The notes under the pieces were generated by a model. It was not told where the DNA came from, searched no databases, and saw nothing but the letters and a program-made list of their open reading frames with translations. The position numbers were made by a program, and so were the translations under genes. Shown one piece after another: positions 55,668 through 64,000 of a stretch of DNA of 64,000 nt. The first letter of the stretch is position 1. Every line of letters begins with the position of its first letter. The stretch is from Stomorhina lunata (lineage: Eukaryota; Arthropoda; Insecta; Diptera; Rhiniidae): the NCBI GenBank assembly GCA_933228675.1, contig OW121740.1:126484630-126548629 (forward strand). Reading direction: 5' to 3'.

Positions 55668-56311
55668 CATTGTTTTCGAAATGTACAATGTGTTAAGCTA
55701 AAGAAGTCGTTTTCAAATAGCTCAAAATAATAATTTGTAAACAATAGAAAGTAAAACTCCGGTTTGAATTTTTTTAAATTTAAATTAGCTTAACTTATGT
55801 AAAAAAAAAAAAAAAATAAAAATACACGTGCGTAGCTACAAAATTTATTTCCTTAATAGCAGAGAACTATTTCCAAAAACATCGATTATAAATTATCGGT
55901 TACTGACATTATCGAGCCGTGAAAATTAATAGCCCGTTATTATTTACATCTAGTCCTAAACTTTTTCCAACGTACAAAGTGCTGTTACTATATTATATCA
56001 AAAACAATTAAAGCTTAAGTGCATATTAGTTATTTGTTTATAGTTTTTGGTGCCGACATCTTGTCGCTTAAGATAAAATTTTCTTAATTATTTAAAGGAA
56101 AATAAATATTTAAACTTGTAATGATATCGAAAATTATATATAAAAAATGTAATTGTATATCACTGGAAATAATTTCCTCTTATCTATTTAATGGTTTAGG
56201 ATACTAAGAACGTTTTAAGTGGTTTTTGTTAAGGTAAGACTTAAAAATGAAAAAATATTTGTTTAAAGTAAAATATCTTCTATACTATAAAAGATAAGGA
56301 AGTGTAGTAAG
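55668..56311. other. AT-rich intergenic DNA
   Basis: A poly-A run at 55800 and otherwise unassigned sequence. No gene. Confidence 0.5.
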
Positions 56312-57610
56312 CATCCCAGCAAAACTTTGGTAATGGCAAGTACTCTGATAACTGGTTACCTTGTAACGACTACAACATACCATCCGAATAAATAATAAGT
56401 TATTACAGAAGTACTTATTTGTAATTAAGATGGTAATTTAAACTGAATGGCCCCGGTTCAAATCCCACCAAGGGCAACAATTTTTTTTAGTTTTTTTTAT
56501 TAAAAGAGTCTTTTTAAATGATTTTTGAATTTTAAGAACTTAAATATTATCTTCTGTAAAAAAAATTTGTAAAACTAACTCACGTTAATGAAAAAATACC
56601 ATCATGAGTCAATTTTGATTAAGTAGGGGATGTTGAATACCAAACACGATTCTAATTGGTCTTAACTTGGTAAGCCCAACTTATCTGGGTCATCCTTCCT
56701 GTGGACACACACCTCCTCATGGTATCACCCGGGGAGCTAGTTTAACACCCATTAATATTGTGAGTTAACATGTTCCGAGAGTTGTCCCATAAGATCGATA
56801 AAAATGGGTTAGGATTACGGGCTAGTAACCCTCTCTTGAAAAAAAAATACAATGAAGAGGATAAAATTAGAATTGAAATGTCCCACTACCTAATGTTAGA
56901 GGAGGATGTCCGAAACTTCGATAGAAAGACCAAGTAGAGGAACATTTTTCAAAGCTTGGCCTATAAAATTGGAGAATATTCGCACAAGATCGAAATCTAT
57001 GGAATTCTAAAATATGCTCGGACTTTGACCTTAACAGGTTGTAACATTTAAGTAAGTAAGAGTCAATCTTATGTAAAAACTTATACAAAAAAGAAGATTT
57101 AAATTGTTTAAGTTTTAAAATAATTTTAAAAAAGTTTTAAAATAATTACAAAAAATCGTATAAAAATATTTTTCCAAAAATTACAACAAAGCAAAAAAAA
57201 GCAGGGAAAACAAAGTTATTTTCACATGATTTTGGATCTAAAAATAAATATTGTTTATATTAATTATAAGCTGCTAAGTTTTCAACATATGAAGTGGCTC
57301 AGTGGAAGAGTCTCTGCCTAGCAGTCGGAGGGTCTGGGTTCGAGCCCCCATGGGATCGTAATAAAAATTTTGTATTTCGTTTAAAAATATATGTTTTTAA
57401 TAAAACAAGAACAAAAAAGTTGTTGCTGTTGTTGTTGTTGCTTTCAAATTGCTTACCCAAGTCATTACTTTTCTGTAATTGGTAAGTACTTGCCTCCAAT
57501 GACATCCCCATGTTAATGTAATGACTTAAACAGCGAATGAGTAAGTAGTTCGTGTTCAATAGTTTAACTGTTTAACTCATTATTTGGTAATGAAAAGTTT
57601 TACTGGGATG
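56312..57610. mobile_element. Element with CATCCCAG inverted ends and tRNA-like boxes
   Basis: Left CATCCCAGCAAAACTTTGGT and right (read inward) CATCCCAGTAAAACTTTTC are inverted repeats; GGCAAGTACT occurs near both ends in opposite orientation. Near the left end GGTTCAAATCCCACC (56455-56469) matches a Pol III B box, and near the right end a whole tRNA-like segment lies at 57290-57359. Between them are LINE-like traces (GGGCTAGTAACCCTCTCTTG at 56819; TTTGACCTTAACAGGTT at 57031). No target duplication found, so it may be two separate insertions or one composite element. Confidence 0.5.
57290..57359 (+). other. tRNA-like Pol III segment (SINE head or pseudo-tRNA)
   Basis: TGGCTCAGTGG (A box, 57295-57305) and GGTTCGAGCC (B box, 57337-57346) are about 42 nt apart as in a tRNA. 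The anticodon stem CTCTG/CGGAG closes a 9-nt loop instead of 7, the T stem has only three good pairs, and the acceptor ends do not pair. It is therefore not a working tRNA; a SINE head or decayed tRNA is more likely. Confidence 0.65.
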
Positions 57611-58654
57611 TTCTGTATAACATTTTAAAAATGTAATTTTTGTTTGATCTGAATATATATGCAAAAGTTACATGCATATCCTAGGTGGTCAAATTACTCT
57701 CACCGTAGGGCCCTTTTTTTTGTAAATACAGAAAATTTTTTTAATAGGTTTCTAAAATATCTAAACAAAAATTTAAAAGTTTAAAAATTGAAAGCAAATC
57801 AAACATAATTTTGAAGAAAAGTCATTAAGTAAAAATTGCAACTGTAGTACTTTATAGCGACGGCAAAAAATGCTTTAGGGACTTTGACAACCGATATGAC
57901 GCTGATATGGAAATTAAGTTAATTTAATAGCATTTGTTAAACCAAATAATATTTACATTTAAGTTTTTAAAGTAAGAGCTGCATTAATAGAGAAATTTAT
58001 TAAAAAAAAAAACCTTCTCCTGTAAAGTTTGTAATATTACACTTAAGCCTTTTTTGCGGTTATGTATCGTTATAATGTAATCTCAAAAGTAAATGAAATG
58101 ATAGAATAAAAAAGTCTATTATTTCGCCCTCTTATTAGGTTTTACCATTCTCTTCTCAACACTATTATCCGTATTTGAGGGAAGAATAAAGATAATATAA
58201 GTTATGGTTTTTGACTTATTGTCAGGACATAATTCTTTAAAACTCTAAACTTTTGACCTCCATAAAATCTGAGAATTCTAAAAAATTTTATTGGTTAGAA
58301 GAATGTATACAGAAAATTCAATAGAAATCAGACTTGATGAGGTTCAGTGTTCGTATTCGAAAAATTTTGATTTGACCCTATACTAATAAATTGTATATAA
58401 AAAAATTTCTATACCGATAAATATTTTTTCTTGTACCCGATTTGGGTAAAGTCTAAGAAGTTTGTTTTTAGTGACTGGAAACTTACAAAATCGGGTGGGC
58501 TATCAATCGGCTTAAACTTGTGTCACCAGGTATTTCGCATCTGGCATTCTGTCAAAAATTGCAGCTCATTCAACGTTTGGCCAAAGACTCTATAATATAA
58601 AGATATTGGACTCCATACATTTGTTTTCTGTCAAAAGTGAAATTAAAGTCTATA
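57611..58654. other. AT-rich intergenic DNA
   Basis: No gene or clear element recognised. Confidence 0.5.
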
Positions 58655-58790
58655 AAGAATAATGAAAAGCACATAAACGCACAACAAATATACATTTCAT
58701 GAACATGTGTGTATGCCTTAGCTTTCTCTTAGATTTTAGAAAAAGCTATATTTTTATTGGGACTTATCGAGAGGACCATACGGCAAATAA
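58655..58790. repeat. Dispersed repeat, partner at 4650-4790
   Basis: AGCACATAAACGCACAAC, then GTGTGTATGCCTTAGCTTTC and GGACCATACGGC match the 5' part of the window in order and strand. Confidence 0.7.
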
Positions 58791-59095
58791 ATGTATGGTT
58801 TAACTTTGTTTCCAAAACAAAAACAATTGCCAAAAATATCATTTTTATGAAGATAAATATACCGAATTAAATATGTCTTTGGTTGGTATAGTTATAAAAA
58901 ATATCGCATGCGATAAAAAACTTTTCAGTATTTTTAATATGGATATTTTTACACAAATTTTCAACATTTTAATAACTTATATTATAAAATTGGAGTTACA
59001 ATAAAAAATATCATCAAATTTACCTTAAGGCGAATTTAAATAGTTTTTGTCACATATTAAATATAAAAAGTTCTTAGTAAATTAATGAGGCATAT

Positions 59096-59640
59096 GAGTT
59101 TTCTAAGAGATTTGGGTACTGTGGTCAAACGCTAAGATGTCAACAAATTGGAGCTAGTGGAAAATAAAGGCAAGGAATAATACTATAAAACTGCGTTAAT
59201 GGTTTTCCCGAATTGTATTTGGGAGAAATTTTATACTTTGTTGAAAATATGACTGAGTCAAAAATATGGCAAATGAGTTCTCTGAAGGATTTGGCCACTG
59301 TGGCCAAACGTTAAGATGTCAATGAATAGGAGCTAGTGGATAATAACGGCAAGGGATAGTACTATTAAACAGCGTTAATGGTTTTCTTGAATTGTATTTA
59401 AGAGAAATTTTATACTTTGTTGAAAATAAGACTTAGTCAAAAAATGTCATATGAGTTCTTTGAGGGATTCGGCCACTGTGGCCAAACCCTAAGATGTCAA
59501 CGAATAATAGCTAGCGAAGAATAAAGGCAAGAGATAGTACTATTAAACTGCGTTAATGCTTTTTCCGAATTGTATTTGAGAGAAATTTTATACTTTGTTG
59601 AAAATATGACTTAGTCAAAAAAATGTCATATGAGTTCTCT
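59096..59640. repeat. 179-bp subrepeats in unit 1
   Basis: Copies begin at 59096, 59275, 59453 and (partial) 59632, each with GAGTTxTxTGAGGGATT-like start, GCCACTGTGGCCAAAC, AAGATGTCAA, CTGCGTTAATG and TTTTATACTTTGTTGAAAAT. Confidence 0.93.
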
Positions 59641-60333
59641 GAGGGTTTTGGCCGCTGTGACCAAAGACCAGTTAAAAGGTATTAAATTATAAACTATGAC
59701 AGCTATGGTCACTAAATTCTTCAAGAATAAGCTTTATATAAATACCAGCCAATATGGGCCAGAACCAGGAACTGCTGAAGTATATAAAATGTTTATTGTT
59801 TACACTGTAAACCTGCTAAATCACTTTCAGAAAATTTTACAGGAAAAACAAAAAACTTTTTATATTTCAAAGTTATTTTATAATAAAAGTTTATATTATT
59901 AAACTATTTTACACTATTCAATACTTAAATTGTAGAAAAATTATATGTTGGCCGAAGCAACGTCTATTAATATAATTCTCTATCGAATGGCATCAAAATC
60001 TCATTTTTCCAAAAAAGTGGATATAGCAGGTTTTCTTATTAAGCCGAAGATATAATTTATTAAAAATAGATATTGGGTTTTTATATGAAGATAAATATAC
60101 CGAATTAAATATGTCTTTGGTTGGTATAGTTATAAAAAATATCGCATGCGATAAAAAAGTTTTCAGTATTTTTAATATGGATATTTTTACACAAATTTTC
60201 AACATTTTAATAATTTATATTATAAAATTGGAGTTACAATAAAAAATATCATCAAATTTACATTTAGGCGAATTTAAATAGTTTTTGTCACATATTAAAT
60301 ATAAAAAGTTCTTAGTAAATAAATGAGGCATAT

Positions 60334-60878
60334 GAGTTTTCTAAGAGATTTGGGTACTGTGGTCAAACGCTAAGATGTCAACAAATAGGAGCTAGTGGAG
60401 AATAAAGGCAAGGAATAATACTATTAAACTGCGTTAATGGTTTTCCCGAATTGTATTTGAGAGAAATTTTATACTTTGTTGAAAATATGACTGAGTCAAA
60501 AATATGGCAAATGAGTTCTCTGAAGGATTTGGCCACTGTGGCCAAACGTAAAGATGTCAATGAATAGGAGCTAGTGGATAATAACAGCAAGGGATAGTAC
60601 TATTAACAGCGTTAATGGTTTTCTTGAATTGTATTTAAGAGAAATTTTATACTTTGTTGAAAATAAGACTTAGTCAAAAAATGTCATATGAGTTCTTTGA
60701 GGGATTCGGCCACTGTGGCCAAACCCTAAGATGTCAACGAATAATAGCTAGCGAAGAATAAAGGCAAGAGATAGTACTATTAAACTGCGTTAATGCTTTT
60801 TCCGAATTGTATTTGAGAGAAATTTTATACTTTGTTGAAAATATGACAAAAAAATGTCATATGAGTTCTCTGAGGGTT
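60334..60878. repeat. 179-bp subrepeats in unit 2
   Basis: Same three-and-a-part arrangement, displaced by 1238 bp from unit 1, with matching copy-specific differences. This shows the subrepeats arose before the large duplication. Confidence 0.93.
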
Positions 60879-61320
60879 TTGGCCACTGTGACCAAAGATC
60901 AGTTAAAAGGTATTAAATTATAAACTATGACAGCTATGGCCACTAAATTCTTCAAGAATAAGCTTTATATAAATACCAGCCAATATGTACCAGAACCAGG
61001 AACTGCTGAAGTATATAAAATGTTTATTGTTTACACTGTAAACCTGCTAAATCACTTTCAGAAAATTTTATAGAAAAAACAAAAAACTTTTTATATTTCA
61101 AAGTTATTTTATAATAAAAGTTTATATTATTAAACTATTTTACACTATTCAATACTTAAATTGTAGAAAAATTATATGTTGGCCGAAGCAACGTCTATTA
61201 ATATAATTCTCTATCGAATGGCATCAAAATCTCATTTTTCTAAAAAAAGTGGATATAGCAGGTTTTCTTATTAAGCCGAAGATATAATTTATTAAAAATA
61301 GATATTGGGTTTTTATATGA

Positions 61321-61954
61321 ATTTTAATCTAATTATTAAAAAAATGGCTCGTTCTTGAAATTCTATTCAAAATTGTGACCTATTATTATCATAATAGTGC
61401 ATAATAGACTCACGAAGAGATATCGTTTAATCCACTCCATATATTGGGGGTCCCCCTTTAAGTTAAGTAGAGTACACAAATTGCAGGGGCTGGTATAACC
61501 CACAGAGGACCTGTTTCTCTACCGCCATGAATTTATAACAACAACTGCCGTTTAAGGAACCTCTTAAGATAAAGAAAAATGTACATATATTAATAATAGC
61601 AAACGATTGATATTCTTATTTTTATGAACAATAAAAAAGACAACAATAAAATAATTTAAATAAATTCTAAATTAATTCTTAAGAAATTCACATTAAACCC
61701 AGTTTATTACTCGTATACGGGCAAAACGTTTTGTATGACTAACACACGAATATCCGCAGTCGCAGCATCAAAATGTACAAAAATGCTTTAAGCGCAGAAG
61801 GTATTCCCCAATTTGAAAATTTTAATAATAATAACTACCGACTGACCAGTTGCTACTATCTCTAAATGAAATTTTGAATTTAAAAACGGAAAGTTTTATT
61901 CTTTGAAATACAAATTAGCAAATAAAGAAAGATGTTACTAATTTCAAAACTATT
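61321..61954. other. Intergenic DNA
   Basis: A less AT-rich patch at 61440-61545 (GGGGGTCCCCCTTTAAG; GCAGGGGCTGGTATAACCCA) looks like a fragment of a mobile element that I cannot name. No gene. Confidence 0.45.
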
Positions 61955-62755
61955 TTTATACCCTTCACCACCATAGGTGGAAAGGGTATTATAAGTTTGT
62001 GCTGATGTATGTAACGCATGGAAATATTTGTCTTAGACCCACCTTTTAGTATACCAATAGGCTTAGAATCACTTTCTGAGTCGATTTAGCGATGTCCGTC
62101 CGTCTGGCTGGCTGGCTGGACCCCCATGTAAACCTTGTAATCAAACTACAGATCGCAATTCTGAAGATAATTTGATGAAATTTGGCACATATCATTTTTT
62201 TTGATAATGGGACCATGGCTATTGAAATTCGTCAAAATCGGTCCATTATGTATGGTACCTCCCATAGGTCCCACTTCTCGGAATTGATATATTGGCCACA
62301 AATATCAATATTTTTTGATAAAATTTAAATCAAATACTGCTTATGTCAACTTAAATCACTGTACCAAATTTCGTTAAAATCCACATTTGACTATAGCTCC
62401 CATACAAACTTTTCTTTAAAAGCGCACTAATTGAGACAAAAATCACTAAAACGCTCGTAAATCTGAAGATAATGGGAATTTTAAGTTTATTTTTTACATA
62501 CATAACTTTTGTGACAACTGTAATCAATTTGCCAAATTTCGAGATAATCGGTCCACATTTGACCCTAGCTCTCATATAAGTCCAAATGTCGGAAGCAGCT
62601 TAAATATAAAAGTTTTGAGAAAATGTTGATGTATGATGGCAAAATTTAGCAAATATTTGTCTTTATACAGAAAAAATAACACTTTTGACCTTAGTGGTGA
62701 AGGGTATCGTATGGTCGGGCTTGACCGACTATAGCACTTTCTTACTTGTTTTTTT
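61955..62755 (-). mobile_element. Family B mini-me-like element, copy 7
   Basis: Reversed full-length copy: TTTATACCCTTCACCACCAT, the GTCCGTCCGTCTGGCTGGCT tract, and hairpin TCGGGCTTGACCGACTATAG with CTTTCTTACTTGTT. Confidence 0.87.
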
Positions 62756-63140
62756 TTCAATTTTGTTTTGGTTTTCTTAAGTTATTAAAAAGATAACACC
62801 AAAAGTTGTTGAGAAAACTTAAATGTCATTGATTTTTATTTTGATTGATCCATGATATTGGTTTAAGTTTATTGAACTTTAGTAAACCGCATCTCGGGAA
62901 AATCTGTACTATTTGAAGTGTTAACCAAATGACCCTGAATTATTATATGACATATTCTAAAAGTTTATAAGATTTTATTTATCGGTAAAATGAAGTAGTC
63001 AACTATTATTCATTCTAAATATTTGTGTACATTAGTATTAACCATTTAGTTTTTAAAACATTTCATCATAATTCTTGAAATAAGAGACCATCCATCATGT
63101 ATTGAAAGTGAATTAGATTAAATCATTAAAAACTCATTTT
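62756..63140. other. AT-rich intergenic DNA
   Basis: Nothing recognised. Confidence 0.5.
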
Positions 63141-63378
63141 AAAACAAGTAAGAGTGTTATATTCGGCTTTGCCGAATCTTATATACCCACCATCAAGTTG
63201 TGTTAAATTTAGAAATATCTCTCATATATCTACGAGCCTGCAGCTAATTCAAAATGTGGACTAAATTCAAAAATAGTTGTTACGCTAGTTGGTATTGTTA
63301 GTAAAATATTTGGACTAAATTCGGTTGCAATAGCTTTATAGTTCAACATTTGAAAGTATGTAAATGGTTTCCCTAGTA
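63141..63378 (+). mobile_element. Family A mini-me-like element, head only, cut by a mariner
   Basis: AAAACAAGTAAGAGTGTTAT, hairpin ATTCGGCTTTGCCGAAT, ATACCCACCATCAAGTTG. It follows the other A copies to GGTTTCCCTAGTA, where the rosa element begins; the remainder presumably lies beyond the window. Confidence 0.85.
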
Positions 63379-64000
63379 TCGGGTGATTAAATTTCAAGGG
63401 CCGATGTTGATTTTGAATAAAACACAAACTATTTAGGAAATTATTGTAATTTTACTTCATTATGATATATTGGTATTACTCAATTATGTATGGAACAAAA
63501 TATCGGCCAAATGGGGGCCGCGACTACGGCGGCACACCTTCATCCGATGGTCCAAATTTTCGATGACCCTGAGGCATAATGGAGATTCTATGCCGTTAAT
63601 GTGCCGAATTATCTCATCCTTTAGCTCTTGAATTGTTGCTGGCTTATCAGCGTACACCTTTTCTTTCAAATAACCCCAAAGAAAAAAGTCCAACGGTGTC
63701 AAATCACATAATCTTGGCGGCCAATTGACATCGCCATTACGTGAGATAACATGGCCATTGAATTTGTTGCACAAAAGAGCCATTGTTTCGTTAGCTGTGT
63801 GGTAAGTGGCGCCATCCTACTGAAACCACATATCGTCCACATCCATATCTTCCAATTCGGGCCATAAAAAGTTCGTTATCATCTCACGATAGCGAACACC
63901 ATTCACAGTAACTGCCTGACCGGCCTCATTTTGGAAAAAATACGGCCCGATGATGCCGCCAGCCCATAAACCGCACCAAACAGTCACTCTTTGTGGGTGC
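63379..64000 (-). mobile_element. DD41D (rosa-like) mariner, copy 2, running off the window
   Basis: TIR TCGGGTGATTAAATTTCAAG, preceded by TA (63377-63378). Near-identical to 51957-52577 throughout, same orientation. Confidence 0.92.
63484..64000 (-). pseudogene. DD41D mariner transposase, copy 2 (C-terminal part)
   Basis: The C-terminal half of the enzyme. It keeps the intact third-Asp motif LTPLDFFLWGYLKEKVY that copy 1 has lost to a frameshift. Its own lesion is a TAG next to the second Asp (FQ-stop-D, near 63817; copy 1 has CAG CAG), and Cys in ATCH is Tyr. Tail VIENLDHRMKVCRRSRG. The N-terminal half lies outside the window. Confidence 0.9.

Larger units (their letters stand above)
58847..61320. 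repeat. Tandem duplication of a 1238-bp unit
   Basis: Unit 1 (58847-60084) and unit 2 (60085-61320) both start ATGAAGATAAATATACCGAA and end AGATATTGGGTTTTTATATG. They are almost identical, with a handful of substitutions and small indels (for example loss of CTTAGT near 60847). Each holds three 179-bp subrepeats and a segment (AGCTATGGTCACTAAATTC, ATATAAATACCAGCCAATAT) that is the reverse of part of family A. No coding potential. Confidence 0.95.

Noticed and set aside
57290..57359. Functional tRNA gene
   Set aside because: Nine-base anticodon loop, weak T stem and unpaired acceptor ends.

Overview
The window is AT-rich eukaryotic nuclear DNA from a higher fly, most likely a calyptrate (blow-fly or stable-fly type). 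The evidence is a secreted cecropin/stomoxyn-type antimicrobial peptide gene with a TATA box and arthropod initiator, a five-exon CLIP-domain serine protease, two nuclear tRNA-Leu genes, and transposon types familiar from Diptera (DD41D rosa-like mariner, DD37E Tc1/mariner, hAT, and mini-me-like elements with GTCY microsatellites). The species cannot be fixed from sequence alone.

Real genes are few. They are the two-exon antimicrobial-peptide gene (5278-5579), tRNA-Leu(UAG) genes at 15461-15540 and 27650-27729, and a complete 400-residue CLIP serine protease (43966-46901). Both protein genes are of innate-immunity type. The rest is repeat.

Layout. 0.4-14 kb: four large A/T minisatellite arrays with 31- or 29-bp palindromic units, plus a looser one, around the peptide gene. 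15-19 kb: tRNA-Leu, then a three-deep transposon nest: a short TIR element holds a DD37E transposon, which holds a third element. 20-31 kb: mini-me-like elements (family A with an ATTCGG hairpin, family B with an AGTCGG hairpin), a hAT-type element, a second DD37E copy, the second tRNA-Leu and a diverged duplication. 32-43 kb: the nest's outer element again, here filled by a hAT foldback, then mariner and LINE remnants, more A and B elements and a 129-bp Harbinger-type MITE. 44-49 kb: the protease, with a 31-bp array in intron 2 and the same family in opposite orientation downstream. 50-58 kb: a rosa-type DD41D mariner inside another TIR element, a 1.6-kb foldback and an element with tRNA-like boxes. 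58.8-61.3 kb: a near-identical tandem duplication of 1238 bp whose units contain 179-bp subrepeats. 62-64 kb: another family B copy, and a family A copy cut by a second rosa element that runs off the window.

No transposase here looks intact. The observations most worth following are the palindromic minisatellite super-family with a shared 31-bp period, opposed orientations and higher-order repeats; the nests with exact target duplications; and the His-rich peptide gene whose transcript ends at the edge of an array. Boundaries and duplications were read by eye; no search or folding was run.
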